Positions 1-8,731 of a DNA stretch of 31,526 nucleotides are shown here, piece by piece (position 1 is the stretch's first letter; every line of letters begins with the position of its first letter). Source of the DNA: Ohtaekwangia sp966211525 (GTDB lineage: Bacteria; Bacteroidota; Bacteroidia; Cytophagales; Cyclobacteriaceae). The translations under genes were made by a program, and so were the position numbers. Location of the stretch: positions 1 through 31,526 of the forward strand of contig CBIHOZ010000075.1 of NCBI GenBank assembly GCA_966211525.1, written 5' to 3'. The notes under the pieces were generated by a model. That model ran no database searches. It had not been told where the DNA came from and was given only the letters and a program-made list of their open reading frames with translations.

Positions 1-93
1 TGCATAGCTGTACTGGGGGTTTGTGTAACTGAGCAACGTACAATTTTAAAGCGTGATGCTGAACTTCACAACCGTTTGGGTAAATATCGAACG

Positions 94-156
94 TTATTCG
101 TTAGCCGTTAGCCGTTAGCCGTTAGCCGTTAATCGTTAATCGTTATAAGTTATTCG
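94..156. repeat. 7-bp tandem repeat array (TTAGCCG family)
   Basis: Nine consecutive heptamers run without interruption: TTATTCG, four copies of TTAGCCG, two of TTAATCG, TTATAAG and TTATTCG. The array begins and ends with the same variant unit. It lies in the gene-free first 313 bases, downstream of the minus-strand gene that ends at 314. The unit length is not a multiple of three and no gene covers it. Similar GTTAGCC-type heptamer arrays occur between genes in some Bacteroidota genomes. Their role is unknown; copy number probably varies by slipped-strand replication. Nothing else was recognised in 1-313 apart from TATATA-type stretches at about 205-230. Confidence 0.85.
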
Positions 157-313
157 CTATCCTTGTTACCATTGCTGGATATACGTACAAACAACAAGTA
201 TACATATATACCGGGTGGTATATACTATAGAAACGTGCATGTACTTGCTGCGGAACTCTTCTGCAGTTAACAGGGTGTCATTGAACGTGTCTCAAGCAAG
301 CCATAGAGAGTAA

Positions 314-2383
314 CTATTTAATCCACACGGTTTGTGTAAACGCTCCGTTTGCAACAATGTCCCAAGCCTCGAGCCGCACCCATTTTCTTCCGGTGAGATC
401 AATTGATTTATTGAAGACTTGTTCACCGAAGGGAAGCGTCTGATTGAGTATAATTTTCTCCCGGTATACTTTTGTTCCGTCACCGGAAATGATTTCTGCA
501 TAATTCATCGGGAAAGTCCATTTAAGTTTGAAGCTGACATTTACTTTACTGCCGGACGTAATCTCTTCTCCTGATGATTTTCCATTAACCGTAAATTCAG
601 GAATCAACACTTCACCCGTTGACGAAAAGAATTTACCTTGTTGCAGCGCGTCTATCACAGACTGCCAGCCGTCTTTGAATTCCGGAAGCTTATCTAGTTT
701 CAGATAGTTGATGTTGAGGTGCGCATACATTTCGTTCTCAGGTTCAATAGTAAAAAGATCAGCTTCGGCCAACACTTTCTTACGGTCGCCCCAGTTATTC
801 ATATCATCCATCAACTCAAGAACACGTTTACCCAGGAATGGAAGTGACAGATCTGCGGGCATCGCTTTCCATGCTGCACCGAGGAAATGTTCATCTTTAA
901 AAAATTCAGCTGACTTATATTTATCCGGATATCCGGTTGATCCCTTCGTGCGCGCATGTGCTGTCCAGGCGAGACCGTTTTCTCTTTTTAACAGCTCAAG
1001 CATCTCGCGTTCATTGGCAATGCGATATACCTTTCCATACTTCGGATCTTCCGTTACGAATGGCATACCTTCTTTTCTGGACATGACCCAGTAAACAGGT
1101 TTCGGAAAAAAATTCATCCAGTGTCCGCCAAAGAATTCATTCGGCTCTTCTCCGGGAAGCAGCAGAATGTCGTTAGAGGAGAGTCGGTCGCATTGTTCAA
1201 ACAACGCATGAAGTTCTTTCAGACGAAGACTATCAGGACCAGTAGCATGTGCTGTATAATGAAACTCTCCGAGATGAATAATATCAACACCACTCCTTTT
1301 CATTACATCTATAAACGTTGGTGCCTCTGGCACCGGCTTGCCAGACAGCACAACTTTCATGATAAACTCATTATGAAAATGACTCGTTAATGTTTTGTAT
1401 CCGGGTAACGAACTGAAGCGATCGTTGTTCGTAAACTTCTTTACTTCTTCCAGTGCGGCCGATGAATTTCCTGCATTCAGCAATACGAAAAAATTTAGTC
1501 GCTGCTTTGTTCCCGGAGGAGAATTAAACCACGGAACAAATCTTCGATCTCCATACAGATCCTGCCGAATGCCGATGCCATAACCGTTAACCATTTTGCG
1601 ATACTGATTTCCTGCCCAAACGAAATTCAGGTTGAATGCTTCGTCAAGCGGATAGAAATATTGGTGAGGTGCAGGAAACACAGCAAGACTTCCTTCACTG
1701 TTCTCTCCTACTATAGTCCGATACTTGACTTTTAAATTTTTCGAGCTGTCATTGAGTGCAGGCTTCATCGACTGCAATTGTTCACGTGTATCGCTCCACC
1801 CGATCTTCTCCCATGCGGCAGTTTTTGAAATCAAACCGGCATCGTACAAAATCGCTGTCGAATCCTTTCCGGTGGTCATCACCGCAGCTATATTTAGCAA
1901 AGGACTACCATTGTATAAAGTGATCTCAAAATTTCCACTGAAGTCCGGAGCTTTCATTGAGCCAATAGTGATCACCGTTCTGGTTCCTTCCGAGCGAACA
2001 GATGCCGATTGCTTGATAAACTCGATGTTATGTGCCTTGAAGGGTTTGTTCGGAACTTTATCAAAGAATATATTCCATCCATTTTGTGATACCAGGTCGC
2101 GTTTACCAACGGTGAGAACGAATGCCGGGTCCAGTGCTCTTGCGATCTGATGATTGCTCTTTCCTTCCTGAAGTTCTATACTTTTGAAAACAGGTTGCGT
2201 TGCCGAAAGATCAAGCATGATCTTTCCGGTTTTGCCATTTCCGGCGGGCCATGATAATGTTACAATATCTCCTTTCACGGATGCCGTAGCACCATTCTTC
2301 CTGCTGAAGTTCGTGAGATCTACTTTTACCTGTGCATGCAGTGTCCCAAACGAAATGAATATGAAGAGAATAATATATCGCAT
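314..2383 (-). CDS. Secreted PHP-like metal-dependent hydrolase candidate
   Basis: A 689-aa protein with an N-terminal signal peptide (hydrophobic residues 2-16, ending in HAQ). Residues about 20-320 look beta-rich and have no recognised family. The middle resembles the PHP metallohydrolase fold: H335-x-H337, then a helix leading to GVDIIHLGEFH with H370, E373 and H375, then PGEE (E412, E413) followed by H421, and H476 in TAHAR. These spacings match the PHP pattern of HxH, a second strand ending in a ligand, a Glu and further His. The C-terminal 100 residues look like a beta-sandwich. PHP enzymes usually hydrolyse phosphoesters; the substrate here is unknown. Export to the periplasm or beyond is inferred from the signal peptide. 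The gene stands alone on its strand. The start is the ATG just before the signal peptide. Confidence 0.6.
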   Translation of the reverse strand: MRYIILFIFISFGTLHAQVKVDLTNFSRKNGATASVKGDIVTLSWPAGNGKTGKIMLDLSATQPVFKSIELQEGKSNHQIARALDPAFVLTVGKRDLVSQNGWNIFFDKVPNKPFKAHNIEFIKQSASVRSEGTRTVITIGSMKAPDFSGNFEITLYNGSPLLNIAAVMTTGKDSTAILYDAGLISKTAAWEKIGWSDTREQLQSMKPALNDSSKNLKVKYRTIVGENSEGSLAVFPAPHQYFYPLDEAFNLNFVWAGNQYRKMVNGYGIGIRQDLYGDRRFVPWFNSPPGTKQRLNFFVLLNAGNSSAALEEVKKFTNNDRFSSLPGYKTLTSHFHNEFIMKVVLSGKPVPEAPTFIDVMKRSGVDIIHLGEFHYTAHATGPDSLRLKELHALFEQCDRLSSNDILLLPGEEPNEFFGGHWMNFFPKPVYWVMSRKEGMPFVTEDPKYGKVYRIANEREMLELLKRENGLAWTAHARTKGSTGYPDKYKSAEFFKDEHFLGAAWKAMPADLSLPFLGKRVLELMDDMNNWGDRKKVLAEADLFTIEPENEMYAHLNINYLKLDKLPEFKDGWQSVIDALQQGKFFSSTGEVLIPEFTVNGKSSGEEITSGSKVNVSFKLKWTFPMNYAEIISGDGTKVYREKIILNQTLPFGEQVFNKSIDLTGRKWVRLEAWDIVANGAFTQTVWIK

Positions 2384-3200
2384 AAGCTTTACTTATCAGG
2401 TTTAAATCAATGCCTGACAAAATAAGAATAAATGGATTTGAGACAAGCCCATTTCTGATGCATGGAGCATATTATATCTGAATTGACAGATGATCAGCAT
2501 GAGAAAAATGAAAGTTGCACAACGGCATGGCTATGGGCCGATGATAACTTCATTACCAATTTTCTGAAGGCGACAGCGTTTCTATTGAAAGTTTCAGGAC
2601 TAATCAACAAGCTTATACAATATTGAAAGTATGGAGCCTTGCGCGTTACAAACAATATCACAACTTGATTTTTTCGAGGTTGTTTGAAGTGGAAAACAGT
2701 TGCATTTTTTTGACCAGATTTTTATCAGGCTAAGTGAAACTCTGATATATACAACTACGCAGCCATTGCTCCACCTATAACGATTTGTGAGGACAATGAA
2801 TAAATCAAAATAAAATACCCCTATTAAATCTCTATTTATCCATATATCCTCACAAACCGTACTTACATTAAATCAGGACAATACATTCCTGAAATTAATC
2901 AAAGCTATACCTCTACATATTCACTTTAGTTTGAGCTCGCTGTTCATACGCACTCGCTGCGACAGCCGTTGTAAAAGAAGTACATATCGCAATACCGTAT
3001 ATATTTTATAGACAAAAACGTCTACATTCTATACCAACTCCGTCATTTAACCGTACAAAAAAGACATGAAGAGACAAAGCTGTCACTATATATGCCCCTA
3101 TAGAAGGGTGCATGGATGTGGCAAGTATACCAGAGCAAAAAAGTTTTACTAAAAAAGTTGTTTACTTTTTATTGTACTGTGTAAAAGAGAATCACTTTGG
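2384..3200. other. Gene-poor intergenic region of about 0.8 kb
   Basis: This divergent gap separates the PHP-like gene (-) from the PhnA gene (+). Open frames are short and lack convincing starts. A 22-codon frame near 2500 and a 29-codon minus-strand frame without a start near 2910-2995 were judged noise. TATATA-type stretches occur near 2750, 2998 and 3090. Promoters for both flanking genes must lie at its two ends. I see no RNA gene. Confidence 0.5.
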
Positions 3201-3208
3201 TATCTTTG
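3201..3208 (+). promoter_or_regulatory. Bacteroidota-type -7 promoter element of the phnA gene
   Basis: TATCTTTG matches the TAnnTTTG -7 consensus of the Bacteroidota primary sigma factor. It lies 14 bases before the ATG at 3223, which would give a leader of about ten bases. No clear -33 TTTG is seen at the expected distance. The element supports 3223 as the start codon over the upstream in-frame ATG at 3112. Confidence 0.5.
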
Positions 3209-3222
3209 CAGAAAATTATCAC

Positions 3223-3579
3223 ATGAGCGAATCTACGCAATGCCCCAAATGTCAGTCTCCGTACGGATATCCTACCGGTACATCCATGATGTGTCCCGAG
3301 TGCGGCCATGAATGGAATCCGGGAGACAGTACTGAAACGACAGGCGCTGCTGACGATGTTGATTCGCTAATCGTGAAAGACGCCAATGGCAATGTGCTGC
3401 AAGATGGCGACACTGTTGTATTGATTAAAGACTTACCGGTGAAGGGCGCGCCAAAACCTATAAAGGCCGGTACCAAAGTAAAGAACATAAAACTCACCAA
3501 CGGAGATCACAACATTGACTGTAAAGTAGATGGTTTCGGTGCAATGGCACTCAAATCCATCTACGTACGAAAGGCTTAG
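3223..3579 (+). CDS. phnA: PhnA/YjdM family zinc-ribbon protein
   Basis: A 118-aa protein. Residues 1-32 form a zinc ribbon with C7-x2-C10 and C24-x2-C27. The rest is the small beta-barrel-like domain typical of PhnA/YjdM, with VKDANGN, LQDGDTV, a lysine-rich KDLPVKG segment and the ending KSIYVRKA. The family is about 110 residues long, so the protein is complete. Despite the name PhnA ('alkylphosphonate utilisation'), E. coli YjdM is not needed for phosphonate breakdown and its role is unclear. The frame is open to an ATG at 3112, but family length and the promoter-like TATCTTTG at 3201 support 3223. It converges with the acyl-CoA dehydrogenase-like gene and no other phosphonate gene is nearby. 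Confidence 0.88.
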   Translation: MSESTQCPKCQSPYGYPTGTSMMCPECGHEWNPGDSTETTGAADDVDSLIVKDANGNVLQDGDTVVLIKDLPVKGAPKPIKAGTKVKNIKLTNGDHNIDCKVDGFGAMALKSIYVRKA

Positions 3580-3617
3580 CGATAGTTACCGTTATCCTTA
3601 ACAGATATAGGACTTCC

Positions 3618-4730
3618 CTATCCTGCCAAAGTTTTTCCAATCAGAAAATTACCGAGCATTTCCTTTTGCTTGCTTGCATGCATGGGGTGGAATTCACCGG
3701 CAAACAAATCGCGATAGAGACGTTCTATACCTGCTTTGTGATAGTATGAATAACCGCCTAATGATTCCATCGCTGCCTGAGCACTAGCTCTGCCATGCTG
3801 TGTTATGATGGACTTTGCCTGCAGCGCCACGGCAGCTGTATTACTGCTGGGCTTTATGTTTAAGTTGTTTGCGTTCTCAATCAGTTTCTCAAGCGCCATT
3901 TTAGTAATCTGATAGTTGTTATGCATTTCACCAAGGCATGAAAGCGCATGAGACTCCGGACTATCCTTCTTTGCGAATAATGCTATCGTCTTTTTGTTAA
4001 TCGCTTCAACAATACCGGCATAAGGTGCAATAAAAACCGGGAACGCGAATGTACTCACAACATCCCAAACCGGATGCCACTTCCCTCTTTCTCTGATCAG
4101 GGTGATCTTTTCTTCCGGAACAAATACATCTTTAAAACTAATGGAATTGGATCCCGTGGCTCTCATTCCCATAGCATTCCAATCATTAATGATCTCTACA
4201 CCATCACTGTTTAACGGAACCGAAAAATGAAGAACTTGTTCGCTCTTACCATCGTCATAAGCGCAACTCATAACGGCAACATTTGCTATAGGAGATCCGC
4301 TACAAAAAGATTTCTTACAGGTGATCCTATAGCCACCATCAACTTTTTTAGATGTACCGTTTGACGACACCCAATCTCCACCACCCGTACTTAGAAGAAT
4401 CAGATCTTTTTCTACTACTGCCTTTAGTGTTTTTGTTGCTGCGGCATCTCCATTCATATGCTTAAATACCAACACCGCTACCAGGTGCGTATGCATGGAT
4501 ACTGTAAGTGAAGTTGACGGACAATGTTGTGCTAAATCTTTGAGAAAATAACAGAGCTCCGAATATAGTACACCCCCGCCTCCCAAGTCGGCAGGGATTA
4601 AGGCTTTGTATACACCTTTTTCTTTTAAGAGGTTAAAGTTTCTTTCGGCAAATTGATTCTCTGCATCGCAGGCCAGGCCTTGTCTTTCAATTTCAGGACC
4701 TAGCTCAGTCAGGATATTCTGTAAGTTCAT
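3618..4730 (-). CDS. Acyl-CoA dehydrogenase family flavoprotein
   Basis: A 370-aa protein of acyl-CoA dehydrogenase length and architecture: a helical N-terminal domain (YKALIPADLGGGG, then SLTVSMHTH), a middle beta domain with a GMRATGSNSISFKDVFVP motif at about residues 190-212, and a C-terminal helical bundle ending with ESLGGYSYYHKAGIERLYRD. An FAD cofactor is expected. The last segment reads FAGEFHPMHASKQ, where classical members have an EGT-type sequence carrying the catalytic glutamate. This suggests a divergent reaction or a monooxygenase-like (DszC/HsaA-type) relative; this is inference. It lies 114 bp downstream of the AraC-type regulator on the same strand, with its own -7-like element in the gap, so the regulator may control it. 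Substrate unknown. Confidence 0.8.
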   Translation of the reverse strand: MNLQNILTELGPEIERQGLACDAENQFAERNFNLLKEKGVYKALIPADLGGGGVLYSELCYFLKDLAQHCPSTSLTVSMHTHLVAVLVFKHMNGDAAATKTLKAVVEKDLILLSTGGGDWVSSNGTSKKVDGGYRITCKKSFCSGSPIANVAVMSCAYDDGKSEQVLHFSVPLNSDGVEIINDWNAMGMRATGSNSISFKDVFVPEEKITLIRERGKWHPVWDVVSTFAFPVFIAPYAGIVEAINKKTIALFAKKDSPESHALSCLGEMHNNYQITKMALEKLIENANNLNIKPSSNTAAVALQAKSIITQHGRASAQAAMESLGGYSYYHKAGIERLYRDLFAGEFHPMHASKQKEMLGNFLIGKTLAG

Positions 4731-4778
4731 TTTGGATAGGGGTTTATTTTTTTTAACTGGTTCATTGCTTCACCGGCA

Positions 4779-4786
4779 CAAACCTA
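4779..4786 (-). promoter_or_regulatory. Candidate -7 element for the acyl-CoA dehydrogenase-like gene
   Basis: Read on the minus strand this is TAGGTTTG, an exact fit to TAnnTTTG, 48 bases before the ATG at 4730. A good -33 element is not seen, so this rests on one half of the promoter. If real, the flavoprotein gene can be transcribed separately from the regulator upstream, and the gap is a place where an AraC activator could act. Confidence 0.35.
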
Positions 4787-4844
4787 CCCTAAACAAAACT
4801 GCCCGTCATTCACTTTTGATTCAAAACATAGCATTAATGAGTCA

Positions 4845-5960
4845 TCAACCGCTGTATGTTATTGTCTGGATATAGTCTGTGGCAAATTCTTTTGGTGATA
4901 TTCCAAACCGTTTTTTAAACGCTCGCGAAAAATAGGTCGGGCTTGCAAATCCAGACTCATAAGCAATTTCTGAAATGGTCTTGTTATTTTGTTTGATAGC
5001 GGCAAGCGCCTTTTGAAGCCGGATCTCCTGGATAAACTGATTTGGTGATTTTGCTGTTAAAGTCTGCAATTTTCGATTCGCCTGCGATTTACTTAAACCC
5101 AATGCTATACTTAGCCTGTCAACACTTAACGTTGGATTATTCCATTCCTTCTCAAAATACTCCATCAACGATTTCAGAAACTTTTCAGTATTCAAATCAA
5201 GCACTGTAATAGATTTATCAATAGTGCTATTGAAGTTTTCACTTTCGAAGAGGTCCTTAATTTCCGAGGTCACGGTTATATATCCCTGCGTTACTTCACT
5301 CAGGTATCTGGACATCTTTATCGTGTCTTCAAAGATGTTTGATTTTTCATTTACAGGAACTCCGGCACTTAAACCAGTTTTGATTTTTAAGTTGAAAGAA
5401 CCTGGTATACTGTTGAGCAATGATTGATTTTCCAGTGTGCACCATACGGCATTTGTAACCGAATCAAAAGACGCCAGGATGCAATCATCTTTTTGTTTGA
5501 CCAGTCGTCCGTTATGCTTGGCAATGGTCGTTTCAAGAGATTGATTTACCAGTTTAACAACATCACTCACCTCGCCCCTGTCAATATTTCTTAACAGCGA
5601 TTTTTCGATTTTAACAGTCATTAAAGTCCTGAAGGCAGGATCGTCAATAATGTTGAGCGTTGTGTTCTTTAAATTTTTCGGATCCTCAATTCTCCCCAGG
5701 AACGACTCGACCACCGTTGTATCTACTTCTATAATTTCATGCGGGAAATCGCCATGCGCATGATTGTGCATATCCTCAATCGCTTTTTTATTGGGAGCCT
5801 GAATGAGACAGAAGGCAATCTTTCTTTTTTCGTCACACCAGTACGTCATCCCTTTGCAACCATACAGATGCTCGACTTTAAGATCCTCCTGGTGCATCTG
5901 TGCTACATGTTCTGCTGTAACCTCTTCCGGGATATCGTGGCGATCCATATAGATTGGCAT
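4845..5960 (-). CDS. DUF4242 / degenerate cyclase-fold / AraC regulator
   Basis: A 371-aa three-part protein. Residues 1-85 resemble DUF4242, a small ferredoxin-like domain related to the nickel-binding protein SCO4226; it carries clustered histidines (H65, H67, H69, H74). Residues about 110-238 resemble class III nucleotide cyclase domains, with GRLVKQKDDCILASFDS, then LKIKTGLSAGVPV, then a DTIKMSRYLSEVTQGYITVTSEI segment. The N-terminal metal-binding Asp motif is replaced by MTVKIEKSL, so catalysis is unlikely and a sensing role is inferred. Residues about 268-363 are an AraC DNA-binding domain with two helix-turn-helices and the signature EIAYESGFASPTYFSRAFKKRFG. A cytoplasmic one-component regulator is the best reading. 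The likely target is the flavoprotein gene next downstream. The ATG at 5960 starts directly at the first domain. Confidence 0.8.
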   Translation of the reverse strand: MPIYMDRHDIPEEVTAEHVAQMHQEDLKVEHLYGCKGMTYWCDEKRKIAFCLIQAPNKKAIEDMHNHAHGDFPHEIIEVDTTVVESFLGRIEDPKNLKNTTLNIIDDPAFRTLMTVKIEKSLLRNIDRGEVSDVVKLVNQSLETTIAKHNGRLVKQKDDCILASFDSVTNAVWCTLENQSLLNSIPGSFNLKIKTGLSAGVPVNEKSNIFEDTIKMSRYLSEVTQGYITVTSEIKDLFESENFNSTIDKSITVLDLNTEKFLKSLMEYFEKEWNNPTLSVDRLSIALGLSKSQANRKLQTLTAKSPNQFIQEIRLQKALAAIKQNNKTISEIAYESGFASPTYFSRAFKKRFGISPKEFATDYIQTITYSG

Positions 5961-6150
5961 AGGGTAATACGTTAGTACTCCTAATCTAACGCTTTTGTAT
6001 TTGCCTTCAAACTATCCGGGTCGCTAAGCGGGACACGTTATGGATGCTGACTAACTTTAAGACTTGCCACGTAAAAAATTACTCCGCTGCGAATAGATTT
6101 ATACCGATCGATCTAGCAACACATTACTATATACACTAATCGTGCGGACT

Positions 6151-7098
6151 TTATGTACTCACCGGGTGCCTGCGTCTGAACGTATGTGCTATCGTGCGGA
6201 ACACCGAAAGATTCTCCTTGTGATTTTCGCTTGCTGTCCCTACCAGTAAATAATAGCGAGTGTCTTCAAATAATACTACCTGGTATTTTAATCGTTGCGT
6301 ATTGGCTGCCGAATCATTCCGATACGAAACAATTTCATAGCCATCAAGGCTATCAATCGATACTTGTGTAAGTCCATCCTTTTCTACCCTGCAGTCAGCA
6401 CATATATTCCGCAGTTGTCCCATAGCGAAATCAGCATTCCGTTCTACTATTGCATTCTCAAGCGATGGACCTGCAAAAAAAGAAAGTTGAAATATAGATT
6501 GATCGTTCCATGTTCCATTTCCGGTAAACATGACGGAAGGTCCCTGTAACAGCTTTGCCTGCTTCAAGGGTTGCCCTTCTATCGTAAAGGACAATAAACT
6601 ATTTTTCCGGTCAGACTTTTTATCAATGCGTGTAGATATGAGCGCTTCTTTTATTTTGCCGGATAACTCCCTGTCGTTTTGTTTCAGGTACGAAGCGATG
6701 ACCGTAACAACATGATCTTCCATCTTCATGACCAGTGACCATTGTACAAAATTGAGTCCTCGCGATACACGAAAAGTTTTATAAAGCATGGCATCCGTAC
6801 TATCTACTACTACCGGAACGCTGATCAACAACTCCCCGCCCTGCCGCATCAGGGTTGAATCAGTATAACTATCGGAAACAGCTTTAAAATCTTTGGGACT
6901 CTCCTGTATCATAATGGACGCTGTAAGTCTGTTATGCTTGAAACCACCAATGTCGGGTGCAAGGGTAAATTCCTCCGGCGGTATAATTTTCACAAGTGTA
7001 CCGGGAACCGATATATACTCGCGCTGCTCTTTCTTATCAGAACAACCCACCAGGCAAAACACGACTAAGTATATAAAACATAAACCTGTTACTCTCAT
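6151..7098 (-). CDS. Lipoprotein with two PsbP/DcrB-like halves
   Basis: A 315-aa protein with a lipoprotein signal peptide: a hydrophobic stretch at residues 3-18 and the lipobox LVGC, with C19 as the lipidated residue, followed by SDKKEQ. The mature part seems to contain two related halves. Each has a short strand with a PP or GP turn, an IQESP- or SFFAGP-like segment, a central helix, then a strand such as VVTVIASYLK or RYYLLVGTAS followed by a helix with a conserved pattern (IKEALISTRI and FRTIAHTFR). This layout is like the PsbP/DcrB (Mog1-like) fold of many small envelope lipoproteins. No enzymatic residues are evident. It is the last gene on this strand before the regulator region and is separated from the LRR gene by a terminator. 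Function unknown. Confidence 0.6.
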   Translation of the reverse strand: MRVTGLCFIYLVVFCLVGCSDKKEQREYISVPGTLVKIIPPEEFTLAPDIGGFKHNRLTASIMIQESPKDFKAVSDSYTDSTLMRQGGELLISVPVVVDSTDAMLYKTFRVSRGLNFVQWSLVMKMEDHVVTVIASYLKQNDRELSGKIKEALISTRIDKKSDRKNSLLSFTIEGQPLKQAKLLQGPSVMFTGNGTWNDQSIFQLSFFAGPSLENAIVERNADFAMGQLRNICADCRVEKDGLTQVSIDSLDGYEIVSYRNDSAANTQRLKYQVVLFEDTRYYLLVGTASENHKENLSVFRTIAHTFRRRHPVST

Positions 7099-7123
7099 AA
7101 AATATCTTTGTTTAGCAAGCCCT

Positions 7124-7160
7124 GAAAAGAAGGAAGGGTGCGATGCAACAACACCCTTCC
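7124..7160 (-). terminator. Intrinsic terminator after the LRR gene
   Basis: On the minus strand a perfect 9-bp stem GGAAGGGTG / CACCCTTCC (7152-7160 with 7132-7140) is followed by TTCTTTTC at 7124-7131. It lies 19 bases past the LRR stop codon and ends that transcription unit before the two-domain lipoprotein gene. Confidence 0.75.
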
Positions 7161-7178
7161 AGCCAGGCTTAGGTTAAT

Positions 7179-8687
7179 TTATTTCTTTATAATGCGCACC
7201 ACTTCGTTTCTTCCTCCATGCTGCGACTTCAGGTAATACAACCCGCGTGGAAGATCTCCGCCAATGGAAATTCTTTCATTGGTCCTGAGATTTGCAAGCT
7301 GTGCTACTACCTGTCCACTTTTATCAGTGAGAACAAGTGTCAGATTTTCATCTTTCGCTGTCGTTACTTCAACGGTTGCTTCATGCTCAAATGGCGCAGG
7401 GTATACTTTCGTAGCTCCGTTACGCGCAGTTGCTTCTGTAACCGGGCAGGCATTTACCTGTACAACAATTGCTTTTCTATACAGGTATAGATCCGGAACC
7501 TGGCTGTTGGTGATCTCGGCAGAATATATACCGGCATCTGCTGCAGTTACATTTGGCAATACCAGTACCGGGCTTGATGAAGCATCGGATATATAGGTAT
7601 AGTCAGTCTTGAACCACACAAACGTATTATTGGGAGATGACTCCAGAACGTCTGCAGAGAGCACAAGTGAATCGCCTGCACAAACTGTTACTGTTTTGTT
7701 AGTACCAACGCTGTCCTGCGGAGCATAGCTTCCCGGAAGCATTTTGCTGATGTTCGGTTCTATATCAGCAAACGTCAGGCGGTTGCTTCCTACGATCAAC
7801 TGGAACAACGAAGATACACCGGAAAGATTCGGAAGATCGGTGATCTGGTTGCTCTCAATATTAAAGAGGTATATTCTGCTGAGGGATGCTACGGAAGCAG
7901 GTACGGCACCTGTTAACTGGTTGCTTGATACGTTGAAATATACCAGGCTGTCCATAGAGCCAACGGACGATGGAATGGGCCCGCACAATTTGTTACCATA
8001 CAAATATACCTGCTCGGCTTTTTCAAGGAATCCAATAACAGAAGGGATCGTGCCGGAGAGCTGGTTGTTTTCCAGGAAAAGATCTTTCAGGTTGCTCATC
8101 AGTGCTATACTCACCGGTATACTTCCGGTGAAGCTGTTCTGTGCAAGGTTCAGGTACGTCAGATTATACAACAGACCGATCGTAGCAGGGATCTTTCCTG
8201 ACAATGCATTGCGCGAAAGGTTAAGGCTTGTCAGTTTGGTCAACAACGTAAGCGACACCGGGATGCTGCCGGTAAATTTATTATCGGATAAATCCAGTGC
8301 CGTCAGCTTTTTCAGATTGCTGAGGGATGATGGTATTGCTCCGGAAAGTTGATTGCCGGGCAGTCCCAGAAATTTTAACTCAGTAAGCTTCTTCACCTGG
8401 TCAGGCAGTGCACCGGTCAGGTTATTAAATGGAAGGTATAGTTCAGTAACACGTTTGTTCGCGATGGTTACACCTTGCCATGTACCAACAGGACCGGTTA
8501 ACCAGTTTGCAGCGGAGAACCAGCTTGCTCCAGCCGTACCGTTGTACAAGGCCACCAATGCGGTTGAATCGCTTGCCGTTACCTGCGCCATGCTTGTATA
8601 GGCGGGCAACAGTAAAGAAAGTGCCACCATCCAGACCACTGCATATAGCCTGGAAAGTTTACGTTGTAAAAGTCTCTTGTTTTTCAT
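7179..8687 (-). CDS. Secreted plant-type LRR protein with T9SS sorting domain
   Basis: A 502-aa protein. Residues 1-34 are a signal peptide ending SMAQ. Residues about 38-75 form a cap-like segment (SALVALYNGTAGASWF, NW). Residues about 78-310 hold roughly ten 24-residue leucine-rich repeats of the plant-specific type, with the pattern LxxLxLxxNxLxGxIPxxIxx. Residues about 325-410 look like an Ig-like domain, including NTFVWFKTD and a late DAGIYSAEITN. Residues about 420-502 match a T9SS type A sorting domain, with VYPAPFEHEATVEV, GLYYLKSQ and the ending RIIKK. The protein should cross the outer membrane by the type IX system and be released or anchored at the surface, where LRRs usually bind proteins or glycans. 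Its start is 44 bp below the IPT gene with no terminator between, so the two are probably one transcript. Confidence 0.88.
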   Translation of the reverse strand: MKNKRLLQRKLSRLYAVVWMVALSLLLPAYTSMAQVTASDSTALVALYNGTAGASWFSAANWLTGPVGTWQGVTIANKRVTELYLPFNNLTGALPDQVKKLTELKFLGLPGNQLSGAIPSSLSNLKKLTALDLSDNKFTGSIPVSLTLLTKLTSLNLSRNALSGKIPATIGLLYNLTYLNLAQNSFTGSIPVSIALMSNLKDLFLENNQLSGTIPSVIGFLEKAEQVYLYGNKLCGPIPSSVGSMDSLVYFNVSSNQLTGAVPASVASLSRIYLFNIESNQITDLPNLSGVSSLFQLIVGSNRLTFADIEPNISKMLPGSYAPQDSVGTNKTVTVCAGDSLVLSADVLESSPNNTFVWFKTDYTYISDASSSPVLVLPNVTAADAGIYSAEITNSQVPDLYLYRKAIVVQVNACPVTEATARNGATKVYPAPFEHEATVEVTTAKDENLTLVLTDKSGQVVAQLANLRTNERISIGGDLPRGLYYLKSQHGGRNEVVRIIKK

Positions 8688-8731
8688 TGTGATTTAATGT
8701 GTTTATAAAATATAGCCTGGCATACATATAT

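Noticed and set aside
94..156. Possible CRISPR array
   Set aside because: The unit is 7 bp without spacers and there are no cas genes, so it is a simple tandem repeat.
3112..3222. Upstream in-frame ATG for the PhnA protein
   Set aside because: It would add 37 residues with no family support, and a promoter-like element lies inside this segment.
7103..7110. TATCTTTG on the plus strand, a -7 promoter match
   Set aside because: No plus-strand gene follows; it lies inside the gap between two minus-strand genes and may be chance.
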